Positions 47,215 through 56,144 of a DNA stretch of 64,000 nt are shown here, one piece after another. The notes under the pieces were generated by a model. It saw only the letters and a list, made by a program, of their open reading frames with translations, was not told the origin of the DNA and did not search any database. Position numbers and translations under genes: made by a program. The DNA lies in the NCBI GenBank assembly GCA_002339675.1, contig DDKB01000017.1, positions 186,001-250,000 on the forward strand, in the 5' to 3' direction. The first letter of the stretch is position 1. Every line of letters starts with the position of its first letter. The DNA comes from Stutzerimonas stutzeri. Its GTDB lineage: Bacteria; Pseudomonadota; Gammaproteobacteria; Pseudomonadales; Pseudomonadaceae.

Positions 47215-47781
47215 ATGCGCCAGAAACCTACCGTGCTTGCTCGTGAGATCGTCGCCACCAGCCGTCTCTTCCGCGTCGAGGAACTTCAGTTGCGCTTCGC
47301 CAACGGCGTCGAACGCACCTACGAGCGGCTGGTGGGCAAGGGTGTCGGCTATGGCGCCGTGATGATCGTGGCGCTCGAGGCAGACGGGCGGGCGCTGCTG
47401 GTCGAGGAATACTGCGGCGGGACCGACCGTTACGAGCTGTCACTGCCCAAGGGGCTGATCGAGCCGGGCGAAGACGTGCTCGACGCGGCCAACCGCGAAC
47501 TCAAGGAGGAAGCCGGCTTCGGCGCACGCCGCCTGGAGCTGCTCACCGAGCTGTCGCTCTCGCCGGGCTACATGAGCCAGAAGATCCAAGTGGTGCTGGC
47601 GCGCGATCTCTACCCCGAACAGCTGCCGGGCGATGAACCGGAGCCGCTACGCGTCGACCGTGTCGACCTGCGTGAGTTGTCCAGCCTGGCGCGTCATCCA
47701 CAGTTCAGCGAGGGGCGCGCACTGGCAGCGCTGTACCTGGCGCGCGACCTGCTGGCCGAGCGCGGGGAATGGCAGGCATGA
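47215..47781 (+). CDS. nudE: ADP compounds hydrolase NudE
   Basis: This 188-residue Nudix hydrolase contains the box GLIEPGEDVLDAANRELKEE (about residues 79-98), matching GX5EX7REUXEEXGU. NudE acts on ADP-ribose, NADH and diadenosine polyphosphates. Its stop overlaps the cysQ start by four bases, so the two are translationally coupled. The ATG at 47215 gives the family's normal N terminus. Confidence 0.9.
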   Translation: MRQKPTVLAREIVATSRLFRVEELQLRFANGVERTYERLVGKGVGYGAVMIVALEADGRALLVEEYCGGTDRYELSLPKGLIEPGEDVLDAANRELKEEAGFGARRLELLTELSLSPGYMSQKIQVVLARDLYPEQLPGDEPEPLRVDRVDLRELSSLARHPQFSEGRALAALYLARDLLAERGEWQA

Positions 47782-48605
47782 GCCACCCGTACCTGAACCG
47801 CGTCATCGACCTGGTCCGCGCCGCCGGCCAGGCCATCCTGCCGCACTGGCGCAACGATGTGCAGGTGCAGGAAAAGGCCGACGCCTCGCCGGTCACCGCC
47901 GCCGACCTGGCCGCCCATCACCTGTTGCTGGCGGGTCTTCAGGCGCTGGATCCGGCGATCCCGGTGCTTTCCGAGGAGGCCTGCGACCTGGACCTGGCGC
48001 AGCGTGCCGGCTGGACCCGCTGGTGGCTGGTCGACCCGCTGGACGGGACCAAGGAGTTCATCGCGGGCAGTGAAGAGTTCACTGTCAACGTCGCGCTTAT
48101 CGAAGACGGCTGCGTGCGGTTCGGCGTGGTCGGCGTCCCCGCCAACGGACGCTGCTATTACGGCGGGGCAGGCTTCGGCGCCTGGCGCGCCGAGGCCGAC
48201 GGCGCCGCGCAGCCGCTGCAGGTGCGGTTGCAGCCGGCGGCCGGCTTTACGGTGGTGGCCAGCCGGCGCCACTCGAGCCCGGCACAGGAACGCTTGCTCG
48301 ACGGGTTGAGGCAGCGCTTCGGCGAGCTGGTGCTGGCCAGCGTCGGCAGCTCGCTGAAGTTCTGCCTGCTGGCCGAAGGCGCTGCCGATTGCTATCCGCG
48401 CCTGGCACCCACGTCGCAGTGGGACACCGCGGCGGCGCAGGGTGTGCTCGAGGGTGCCGGCGGCGAGGTGCTCGATTGCCTCGGCGTGCCGCTGCGCTAC
48501 GACGCGCGCGCCAGCTACCTCAACCCCTCGTTCCTGGCCCTGCCGCGCGGCGCCGCCTGGCGCGCCGACCTGATCGAACTGGCCAACCACGCGCCACAGA
48601 CCTGA
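47778..48605 (+). CDS. cysQ: 3'(2'),5'-bisphosphate nucleotidase CysQ
   Basis: This 275-residue inositol-monophosphatase-fold enzyme removes the 3' phosphate of PAP (and PAPS) in sulfate assimilation. The metal-site motifs LSEEACD (Glu, Asp) and DPLDGTKEF (about residues 87-95) are present, and the second Asp-rich site WDTAAAQGVLEGAGG follows. It overlaps nudE by four bases. The start is taken at ATG 47778 for that coupling. Confidence 0.92.
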   Translation: MSHPYLNRVIDLVRAAGQAILPHWRNDVQVQEKADASPVTAADLAAHHLLLAGLQALDPAIPVLSEEACDLDLAQRAGWTRWWLVDPLDGTKEFIAGSEEFTVNVALIEDGCVRFGVVGVPANGRCYYGGAGFGAWRAEADGAAQPLQVRLQPAAGFTVVASRRHSSPAQERLLDGLRQRFGELVLASVGSSLKFCLLAEGAADCYPRLAPTSQWDTAAAQGVLEGAGGEVLDCLGVPLRYDARASYLNPSFLALPRGAAWRADLIELANHAPQT

Positions 48606-48715
48606 GCCGCGCCCCGGCCTGTCGACGGTCAAGCCGTCGCCCGGCCGCCGCGTGCTAGGATCTGCCGTCACCCAGGCCCGGCCAGTCACCGCAGGCGGGC
48701 CGCTGGAGCTGCATC

Positions 48716-51583
48716 GTGCCGAATACGCCAACCGGAATACGTCAATGGATCTGGCGCGCCATCGTCCAGACCGCGCTGATTCCACTGGTCCTGGTCGAAG
48801 GCGTGCTGGTGGCTACCTACCTGCTGACCAACAGCGCCATCCGCGATGCACAGATCGACTACCTGCGCGAGGCGGCGCTCAGCGACCTGCAGACCTCCGT
48901 GGCACTGGAGGCGCGCATCATCGACGAGCAGCTGCAGCGGGTGGCGCGGACCACCGACCTGCTGCGCAACGCCACGGCCCGGGCCCTGGCGCAGGATGAC
49001 CCGGTGCCACCCTATCCGCTGCAGCTCAACGCCGACGGCGTGCGCTACAACCCGGATGACGACGGTGCGGCGGCCAGCTTCTATTCAAGCCGCACCCCGG
49101 CCGAGGACCAGGACCTGGCGAAGGTCGCCCGGCTGCACCGCCTCGACCCGTTGATGCGGGACCTGCATGCCGGCAATCCGTTGATCGCCAGCGTCTACTT
49201 CAACAGCTGGGACAGCTACAACCACATCTATCCCTGGTTCGACACGGCTGCGCAGTACCCGCCGGACATGGCGATCCCCGAATACAACTTCTACTACCTG
49301 GCCAATGCCTGGCAGAACCCCTCGCGCAAGGTCGTCTGGACCGATGTTTACCTGGACCCGGCCGGCCAGGGCTGGATGATGTCGGCGGTGGCGCCGGTCT
49401 ATCGCGGCGATTTTCTCGAGGGGGTCAGCGGCGTCGACGTCACCGTCGGCGGTATCCTCCAGCAGATCGGGGCGCTGCGGGTGCCCTGGAACGGCTACGC
49501 CGTGCTGGTCAGTCGCGACCTCGGCATCATGGCGCTGCCAGCGGCCGGCGAACGGGAGTTCGGCCTCGACGAGCTGACCGACCACTCCTATGCCGAGGCG
49601 ATCCGCCGCGAGGTGCTCAAGCCAGAGGACTTTCGCCTCGACCGCCACGCACGCACGCAACGGCTGGCGCAGGCGTTGGCGACCCAGGACGACGGCGTCC
49701 AGCGTCTGGACCTGGACGGCACGCAGCGGCTGGTCGCCTGGACCACGGTGCCGCAGACCGGCTGGCACCTGCTGGCGGTGGTCGACGAGGCCCGGGTGTT
49801 CAGCCAGACCAACGCCCTGGCCAGCCGCTTCCAGCAGATCGGCTACCTGCTGATCGCCGGGCTGGTGGTGTTCTACCTGCTGTTCTTCGGCTACATGTGG
49901 CTGCGCGCGCGGCGGCTCAGCCGGGCCCTGCTGACGCCGATCGCCGGTATCTCGCAGACCATGGTGGCCATCGGATTGGGCCAGGCGCGCACGCCGCCGG
50001 CGCCCTCGGATATCCGCGAGCTCGATGACCTGGCCCGGCGTACCCTGGCCCTGGGCGACCAGCTGGAGACCAGCGAGGTGCGCCGCAGTCAGGCCCAGGA
50101 ACGCCTCGAGCTGGTGCTCGAAAGCGCCACCGAGAGCCTCTGGGAACTGGACATGCACAGCGGCACGATGCACCTGCGCGGACGGATCCTGTCGCGTTTC
50201 GGCTTGCCGGCGGCAGCGCTCAGCGAGGCGCAGTTCCTTCAGCGCATTCACCCGCAGGACGTGCCGCAGGTGCGCGCCGAGCTCGAGCGCATGCACCGTG
50301 GCGGCCCCGGCCTGCGCTACGAAAGCGAATTCCGCTTCGTCGATGCCTTCGGCGCCTACCACTGGCTGCTCAGCCGCGGGCGGGTGCTTGAGCGTGACCC
50401 GTCAAGTGGCCAGGCCACGCTGATTGCCGGCACCCACGTGGACATCGATGCGATCAAGCGCGGCGAAGAAGAGTTGCGTCTGGCCACTCAGCAGGCGCAG
50501 GCCGCCAACCAGGCCAAGACCCACCTGATCTCCAGCATCAGCCACGAACTGCGCACGCCACTGAACGCCATCCTCGGCTTTGCCCAGCTGATGCGCATGG
50601 ATTGCGAACCCGAAACCGACGCCCAGGCGGTGGACTACCTCGACGAAATCCTGCTGGCCAGCCGCCACCTGAACCAGCTGCTCGGCGACATCCTCGACTG
50701 GTCCAGCCTGCAGGCCGAGCGGCCGCGGCTGGTGCTCGAGCTGGTAGAGGTCAGCGGCCTGATGCGCGAGTGCGCCGAGCTGGTAGCCCTGGAGGTCCGG
50801 CGCCACGGGCTGCAGCTCGAGTTCGACCTGCCCGACGCGCCGGTGGAAGTGCTGGCCGAGCCGCGGCGCCTGCGCCAGGTGCTGCTGAATCTGCTGTCCA
50901 ATGCCATCAAGTACAACCGCCCGGCGGGCCACATCCGCCTGGCCGTGGAGACACTGGCCGGGCAGGTGCGCCTGTTGGTCGAGGACACCGGGGTTGGCGT
51001 CGACGAGGCGCTGCACGCGGAAATGTTCGAGCCCTTTCGGCGTCTTGGGCGCGAGAGCTCCAACATCCAGGGCGCCGGCATCGGCCTGTCGCTGTGCCTG
51101 GAGTACGCCAAGCTGATGGGCGGCAGTATCGGTGTGAAGAGCACGCCGGGTGTCGGCAGCCGCTTCTGGATCGCGCTGCCGACGCTCGATGCCCCGGCAT
51201 TGCCGTGCGACCACGAGCGGCCCCGCATCGTCTACGTCGAGGACGACCCGGCCAGCCAGCTGCTGGTGCGCAGGGCGCTGGCCGACCTGGCCGAAGTCAG
51301 TGTGATCGGCAACGGCCGCCTGGCCCTCGAGCACCTGCTGGCCGATCCGCCGGACGTGCTGCTGCTCGACCTGAACCTGCCCGAGCTGAGCGGCGAACAG
51401 CTGCTGCGCCTGTTGCGCCAGGCGCCGGCGACGCGCCGCCTGCCGGTGATCGTCATGAGCGCGGCGAGCCCGGCGGGCGAGGGACTCGACTGCCAGGGGC
51501 GGCTGGACAAGCCGCTGGATCTGGACCAGTTGCGCCGGCGGGTCCGCGAATGCCTGCAGGCCCTTGGCCTGGCGCCACGCTGA
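48716..51583 (+). CDS. Membrane hybrid sensor kinase with Cache/PAS domains (paralogue A)
   Basis: This 955-residue kinase has one N-terminal helix (IPLVLVEGVLVATYLL, about 22-37), a large periplasmic Cache-like domain (about 40-370, with YNHIYPWFDTAAQYPPDM and VSGVDVTVGGILQ), a second helix at about 380-395 (YLLIAGLVVFYLLFF), a PAS domain (about 465-590), a HisKA site with His610 (ISHELRTPLNAILGF), an ATPase domain (NLLSNAIKYN; GAGIGLSLCLEYA) and a C-terminal receiver with Asp885 (LLLDLNLPELSG). It starts with GTG. A close paralogue is encoded at 58766. The gene neighbours suggest amino-acid sensing, which is only inference. Confidence 0.9.
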   Translation: MPNTPTGIRQWIWRAIVQTALIPLVLVEGVLVATYLLTNSAIRDAQIDYLREAALSDLQTSVALEARIIDEQLQRVARTTDLLRNATARALAQDDPVPPYPLQLNADGVRYNPDDDGAAASFYSSRTPAEDQDLAKVARLHRLDPLMRDLHAGNPLIASVYFNSWDSYNHIYPWFDTAAQYPPDMAIPEYNFYYLANAWQNPSRKVVWTDVYLDPAGQGWMMSAVAPVYRGDFLEGVSGVDVTVGGILQQIGALRVPWNGYAVLVSRDLGIMALPAAGEREFGLDELTDHSYAEAIRREVLKPEDFRLDRHARTQRLAQALATQDDGVQRLDLDGTQRLVAWTTVPQTGWHLLAVVDEARVFSQTNALASRFQQIGYLLIAGLVVFYLLFFGYMWLRARRLSRALLTPIAGISQTMVAIGLGQARTPPAPSDIRELDDLARRTLALGDQLETSEVRRSQAQERLELVLESATESLWELDMHSGTMHLRGRILSRFGLPAAALSEAQFLQRIHPQDVPQVRAELERMHRGGPGLRYESEFRFVDAFGAYHWLLSRGRVLERDPSSGQATLIAGTHVDIDAIKRGEEELRLATQQAQAANQAKTHLISSISHELRTPLNAILGFAQLMRMDCEPETDAQAVDYLDEILLASRHLNQLLGDILDWSSLQAERPRLVLELVEVSGLMRECAELVALEVRRHGLQLEFDLPDAPVEVLAEPRRLRQVLLNLLSNAIKYNRPAGHIRLAVETLAGQVRLLVEDTGVGVDEALHAEMFEPFRRLGRESSNIQGAGIGLSLCLEYAKLMGGSIGVKSTPGVGSRFWIALPTLDAPALPCDHERPRIVYVEDDPASQLLVRRALADLAEVSVIGNGRLALEHLLADPPDVLLLDLNLPELSGEQLLRLLRQAPATRRLPVIVMSAASPAGEGLDCQGRLDKPLDLDQLRRRVRECLQALGLAPR

Positions 51584-51670
51584 CGGCCGGGCGAGGCGGG
51601 CACCGCGGCGGCGCCCTGCCAGGCGTGGTCGGGAAGGGGAGCCACGGACGCGAGGGTGCCGTGGCGCGGT

Positions 51671-52663
51671 TCAGTCGGCGCGTTCGCCGCAGAGGTCGAG
51701 GGCGAACCAGTGTTCCACGTCCGCCTGCGACAGCCCGGCTCCCAGCAGGGCGAACAGCTTGCCCAGCGCCGCCTCGCGGGTCATGCCGCCGCCGGACACC
51801 AGCCCGCTGGCCGCCAGCTGGCTGCCGGCCGCGTAGAGGCCGAACTCCACATGGCCCTGCGGGCACTGGCTGACGGCCGCCAGGACGATTCCGCGCTGGT
51901 GCGCGTCGCGCAGTGCCTGGAGCAGGTCGGCGTCGTCCGCCGGGCCGGTACCGCTGCCGTAGCACTCCACCAGCGCCCCCTGTACGCCGCTGCCCAGCAG
52001 AGCCCGGACCTGTGCCGCCTGGATGCCCGGATACAGCGGCAGCACCGCCAGGTCTACCGGCTGTCGCTGCTGGCGGTAGTCGAGCGCCGCGGGAATGGCC
52101 GCGGCCCGTTGACCCTGGCGTAGCCGCGCCGGCACGCCGAAGGCATCGAGGCTGGCGGTGCCGAGCTTGCTGGCGCGCGCGCCGTGCATCAGCTCGCCGG
52201 CGAAGTAGAGGTGAACGCCGGGCGCGACCCCGGCGTGCAACGCCTGCAGTGCGCCGAACAGGTTATCCCAGGCATCGCTGCCCGGCGCACCGGCCGGCAG
52301 CATGGCGCCGGTGAGCACCACCGGTATCGCCAGGCCAAGCAGCAGGAAACTCAGCGCAGCGGCGCTGTAGGCCAGGGTATCGGTGCCGTGCAGTACCAGC
52401 ACGCCGTCACAGCCATCCTCCTCGATGCCGGCGCGGATAGCCGCGACCATCGCCAGCCAGTTCTGCTGGCGCATGTTGGCGCTGTCGATCGGCGGCAGCA
52501 GCTCGCGGAACTTCCAGTCCGGCAGGATCAGCTGCGGGTGCAGGGCTTGCTGGGCGCGCAGGGGGTCGGCGAAGCCGGAGGCGGGTATCAGGCCGTCGGC
52601 GCTCTGCTGCATGCCGATGGTGCCGCCGGTGTACAGCACCAGAGTGTTTCTGGAAGCCACCAT
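51671..52663 (-). CDS. ansA: L-asparaginase
   Basis: This 330-residue cytoplasmic-type asparaginase converts asparagine to aspartate and ammonia. The two catalytic threonine regions are YTGGTIG (residues 11-17) and LHGTDTLAYS (about 95-104). No signal peptide is present, which favours the type I (low-affinity, cytoplasmic) class. AGGAG lies about eight bases before the ATG. It lies after the AGCS transporter gene, separated by a terminator-like hairpin, and near aspA. Confidence 0.9.
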   Translation of the reverse strand: MVASRNTLVLYTGGTIGMQQSADGLIPASGFADPLRAQQALHPQLILPDWKFRELLPPIDSANMRQQNWLAMVAAIRAGIEEDGCDGVLVLHGTDTLAYSAAALSFLLLGLAIPVVLTGAMLPAGAPGSDAWDNLFGALQALHAGVAPGVHLYFAGELMHGARASKLGTASLDAFGVPARLRQGQRAAAIPAALDYRQQRQPVDLAVLPLYPGIQAAQVRALLGSGVQGALVECYGSGTGPADDADLLQALRDAHQRGIVLAAVSQCPQGHVEFGLYAAGSQLAASGLVSGGGMTREAALGKLFALLGAGLSQADVEHWFALDLCGERAD

Positions 52664-52675
52664 GTTGGTCTCCTA

Positions 52676-52703
52676 AGAAAACAGGAGGCCGTAGCCCCCT
52701 GTT
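52676..52703 (-). terminator. Terminator-like hairpin between the AGCS gene and ansA
   Basis: On the minus strand AACAGG...CCTGTT flanks a short GC-rich loop followed by a T-rich stretch (TTTTCTT). It lies 20 bases after the transporter stop and just before the ansA ribosome site, so ansA may receive only partial read-through. Confidence 0.6.
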
Positions 52704-52722
52704 CATATCCCGCTGCGGGCGC

Positions 52723-54168
52723 TTAGCGCTGCGGCGCCGGCGAAGCGGTTGCCGCTCCCGTGGCCGCTGATGCGCGGGCTTCCTGGACGGGCCAGACGCT
52801 CAGGTCCAGGTCCAGATCGGCGAAGTGCTTGGGGTCGAACACGGGTTGTTCGACGCCGGCATCACGCTGGCTGTCGTAGTCGCGCATCAGGCGCAGACCG
52901 ACCTTGAACAGCAGCGCCAGGGCGATCAGGTTGCAGATCGCCAGCAGGCCCATGGTGACGTCGGCGAAGCCGAATACCGTGCCCAGGTCCTGGATCGAGC
53001 CCCACATGACCAGGCCGATGACCAGGATGCGGTAGACCAGCACCGGCCAGCGCTTGGCGGTGAAGAAGCCCAGCGCGTTCTCGCCGAGGTAGTAGTTGTA
53101 GATCAGTGTGGTGAACACGAACAGCAGCAGTGCCACGCTGATGAACACCCGGCCCCACTCGCCGACGACCGCCGCGACAGCGGTTTGCGTCAGGACCACG
53201 CCGGCCATGTCGCTGCCCGGCTCGAATACGCCGGAGAGGATGATGATCAGCGCGGTGCAGCTGCACAGCACGATGGTGTCGATGAACACGCTGAGCGACT
53301 GCACGATGCCCTGGGCGACCGGATGCTTGACCTCGGCGACTGCCGCGACGTTCGGCGCGCTGCCCAGGCCGGCTTCGTTGGAGAACAGGCCGCGCTTGAC
53401 GCCCATGATGATGGCCGCACCGATACCGCCGGCGAACGCCGGCTCCAGGCCAAATGCGCTGCGGAAGATGGTGCCGAACGCCTCGGGGATGTCGCCGGCG
53501 TTGCTGCCGATGACGAAGATCGCCATGGCGATGTAGGAGAACGCCATGACCGGAACCAGCACGTCGGCAAACTTGGCGATGCGCTTGATGCCACCAAAGA
53601 TGATCAGGCCGATCACCACCATCAGCACGATGCCGCTGATGTAGGTCGGCACGCCAAAGGTGTCGTTCATCGAGCTGGCCACGGTATAGGACTGCACCGC
53701 GTTGAAGCCGAAGCCGAAGGTCACCAGCAGCAGCAGCGACACCACGATGCCCAGCCAGCGCTGGCCGAGGCCGTGCTGGATGTAGAAGGCCGGGCCGCCA
53801 CGGTAGCCGCCGTCGGGTTCACGGCGCTTGTACAGCTGCGCCAGGGAGCATTCGAAGTAGCTGGTGGCCATGCCGACCAGCGCCACGATCCACATCCAGA
53901 AGATCGCCCCCGGCCCGCCGAGCATGATGGCGACCGAGACACCGGCGATGTTGCCTGCGCCGACGCGCCCGGCGACGCTGAGCATCAATGCCTGGAAGGA
54001 GCTGAGTTGGCCCGGCTGGCGCTTGAAGGCTTCGCCGAAGATCTGAAACATGCTGCCGAAGTAGCGGAACTGGACGAAGCGCGAGGCAATGGTGAAGAAC
54101 AGGCCAAGGCCTATCAGCATCACGATGAGCAGCTTGCTCCAGATGAGATCGTTGAGAAGATCGAGCAT
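52723..54168 (-). CDS. AGCS family alanine/glycine:cation symporter
   Basis: This 481-residue inner-membrane permease imports small amino acids with Na+ or H+. The AGCS signatures GRVGAGNIAGVSVAIMLGGPG and PNVAAVAEVKHPVAQG are present, with about ten hydrophobic helices and an acidic/Ala-rich C-terminal tail. The start MLDLLNDLIWSKL at 54168 is the family N terminus; the longer frame is unconserved. The divergent HTH gene at 54320 may regulate it. The exact substrate is not certain. Confidence 0.9.
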   Translation of the reverse strand: MLDLLNDLIWSKLLIVMLIGLGLFFTIASRFVQFRYFGSMFQIFGEAFKRQPGQLSSFQALMLSVAGRVGAGNIAGVSVAIMLGGPGAIFWMWIVALVGMATSYFECSLAQLYKRREPDGGYRGGPAFYIQHGLGQRWLGIVVSLLLLVTFGFGFNAVQSYTVASSMNDTFGVPTYISGIVLMVVIGLIIFGGIKRIAKFADVLVPVMAFSYIAMAIFVIGSNAGDIPEAFGTIFRSAFGLEPAFAGGIGAAIIMGVKRGLFSNEAGLGSAPNVAAVAEVKHPVAQGIVQSLSVFIDTIVLCSCTALIIILSGVFEPGSDMAGVVLTQTAVAAVVGEWGRVFISVALLLFVFTTLIYNYYLGENALGFFTAKRWPVLVYRILVIGLVMWGSIQDLGTVFGFADVTMGLLAICNLIALALLFKVGLRLMRDYDSQRDAGVEQPVFDPKHFADLDLDLSVWPVQEARASAATGAATASPAPQR

Positions 54169-54281
54169 GACGGAAGGGTCTCTCTTGTTGTTGTGACAAA
54201 TGGTGAAACAGAGTCGTGAATGGTTGGCCAGACCCGGCGGTCGTGCAATTGCGCGGGTCGCGGCGAACTGGCGCGAGTCGA

Positions 54282-54290
54282 TGCTAGAAT
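54282..54290 (+). promoter_or_regulatory. Candidate extended -10 for the HTH regulator
   Basis: TG-C-TAGAAT matches an extended -10 element 30 bases before the HTH gene start. No clear -35 was found. Confidence 0.4.
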
Positions 54291-54319
54291 CGCGCCGCTC
54301 GCACCAACCCGGACCCGTC

Positions 54320-55141
54320 ATGGACAACCACCTCGGCACCAACCTCAAGCTGCTCTGCAGCCACTACCGCTCGATCGCCGAGGTCTGCCGCAAGCTCGCG
54401 ATCAACCGCGCGCAGTTCAACAAGTACCTCAACGGCCAGAGCCGGCCGACGGCGCACAACCTCAAGCGCATCTGCGATTTTTTCGGGGTCGAGGCCTACG
54501 AGCTGGGCCTGCCGGGCGAGCAGTTCGCCCAGCTGATCGGCCTCAGGCAGCACGACCAGGAGCGGGTGGCCGCCAGCGATCCGCTGCTCGAGCTGTTCCA
54601 GCCGATGCGCGACAACGCCAGCAGCCTGGCGCGTTACTGCGGCTACTACTTCGAATACGCCAACTGCATGTCGGTGCCGGGGCAGATTCTGCTGTCGCTG
54701 GTGCACCTGCGCGAGGACCGCGGCAGCTTCGTCTTCGAGCGCCAGGAACGCCAGGAGCAGCTGCGCCCCGACAGCCCCACGGCGGACGACGGCGTGGTGC
54801 GCTGTCGCTACCTGGGCGCCGCGTTCTATCTGCAGGACCGGTTGTTTCTCATCGACTACGAGTCGCTGACCGGCAACGAGATGAGTCAGACCATCCTCAT
54901 CCCCAGCTTCAAGAGCCGCATCAGCCGCCTGAACGGCCTGAAGACTGGCGTCTCCAGCGGCGACCGCCGCACCCCGGCCTGCACCCGCGTGGTCTGGGAG
55001 TACCTGGGCACCGAGATCAACCGGGTCAATGCCTACCGCCAGGTGATGCTCTACGCCCTCGACGACCCGCGCATCGACCCGGAAATCCGCGAGCGCCTCG
55101 CTGCCGCGTCCATGCGCGACGGGTTGTTCGAGATCGAATGA
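54320..55141 (+). CDS. XRE-type helix-turn-helix regulator with C-terminal domain of unknown function
   Basis: This 273-residue protein has an N-terminal XRE HTH (IAEVCRKLAINRAQFNKYLNG, about residues 18-38) and a larger C-terminal domain (about 90-273, with Tyr/Phe-rich FEYANCMSVPGQILLSLVHL) with no family I recognise. It is divergent from the amino-acid symporter gene and upstream of the binding-protein gene, so local control of amino-acid uptake is a reasonable guess. The start MDNHLGTNLKLL at 54320 is chosen by the HTH domain boundary. Confidence 0.78.
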   Translation: MDNHLGTNLKLLCSHYRSIAEVCRKLAINRAQFNKYLNGQSRPTAHNLKRICDFFGVEAYELGLPGEQFAQLIGLRQHDQERVAASDPLLELFQPMRDNASSLARYCGYYFEYANCMSVPGQILLSLVHLREDRGSFVFERQERQEQLRPDSPTADDGVVRCRYLGAAFYLQDRLFLIDYESLTGNEMSQTILIPSFKSRISRLNGLKTGVSSGDRRTPACTRVVWEYLGTEINRVNAYRQVMLYALDDPRIDPEIRERLAAASMRDGLFEIE

Positions 55142-55259
55142 TCCAGCGCGACGCGAAAGTCGGTCCGGAGTCTCGGCTGTCCCAACGCTGCCAGGCGGGG
55201 AACGCGAGGCAGGCGGGCTCGGCTCGATGGCGATGCGCGCGCCACCGAGCGATCCCGGC

Positions 55260-56018
55260 TCAGCAGAGTTCGGGGTGCTTGGTGCAGGTGCCGTAACCCT
55301 CGGTCTTCATCTCGTCGAGCGCCTGTTGCAGGCGGGTCACGACTTCATCCGGGGTGTCCTTGTTCAGCGCCAGATACAGCGGCGAGGAGTTGAACACCAG
55401 CACGGTGTTCAGGCCGGACACGCCTTCCTGCTTGGCGTAGTAGCGCCACACCGGATCGGAGGTGGCCCAGAGATCGATCTTGCCACTGAGCAGCTTCTGC
55501 AGGTTTTCCTGATCGCGCAGCGAGTTGACCGGTGTCAGACCCTGCGCTTCGACGCGCTGGCTGACGGCGCTGCTCTTGTAGGCACCGATGGTGTAGCCCT
55601 TGGCCTGTTCCAGGCTGTTGAACCTGAGTGTGGAGCCCGGCGCGGACAGCAGCACGCTGTCGTACTGGGCGATCGGACCGACCCACTTGAACAGCGGCCG
55701 GCGCGCATCGGTCATCGACGTCGAGAACAGGCCATGGTTGGGCATCTCCAAGGTCGATCCATAGATGCGATCCCAGGGAAAGCGCAAGGTCATCGAGTAG
55801 CCGATGCCGGCGCGCTTGAACATCTCGCGTACGGTATCGGCGCTGACGCCGTGGATGTGCGCTTCCTTGGCGAAATTCTTGCCGCCCTCGGCCATGTTGA
55901 AGGGCGGGAAGTTTTCCGTCTGCAAGACCACTTCGTAGCCTGGCGGCAACTCCGCCTGCGCAAGCGGCGCGCCGAAGACGGATCCGAACAGCAGGGTGAT
56001 GGCGATAAGTGTGCGCAT
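55260..56018 (-). CDS. Periplasmic amino-acid-type substrate-binding protein
   Basis: This 252-residue SBP_bac_3-like protein has a signal peptide (MRTLIAITLLFGSVFGAPLA, cleavage near residue 22) and the two-lobe binding fold (ENFPPFNMAEGGK; GYTIGAYKSSAVSQ). No ABC permease or ATPase gene is next to it, so it may serve a remote transporter or act as a sensor partner. It ends with a Cys pair near the C terminus (GTCTKHPELC), which may form a disulfide. Confidence 0.85.
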   Translation of the reverse strand: MRTLIAITLLFGSVFGAPLAQAELPPGYEVVLQTENFPPFNMAEGGKNFAKEAHIHGVSADTVREMFKRAGIGYSMTLRFPWDRIYGSTLEMPNHGLFSTSMTDARRPLFKWVGPIAQYDSVLLSAPGSTLRFNSLEQAKGYTIGAYKSSAVSQRVEAQGLTPVNSLRDQENLQKLLSGKIDLWATSDPVWRYYAKQEGVSGLNTVLVFNSSPLYLALNKDTPDEVVTRLQQALDEMKTEGYGTCTKHPELC

Positions 56019-56144
56019 GGGGCCTCCGTGAAAGCGGCGCAGTCTACGCATCGGGCATCCTGCGCGACTTGTGCCGAATCACGCTTTGGCGAGCTCCCGC
56101 GGACCGCCTACCCGGATCGCGCCCGGGAGGCGGCGGCGCTGCGC

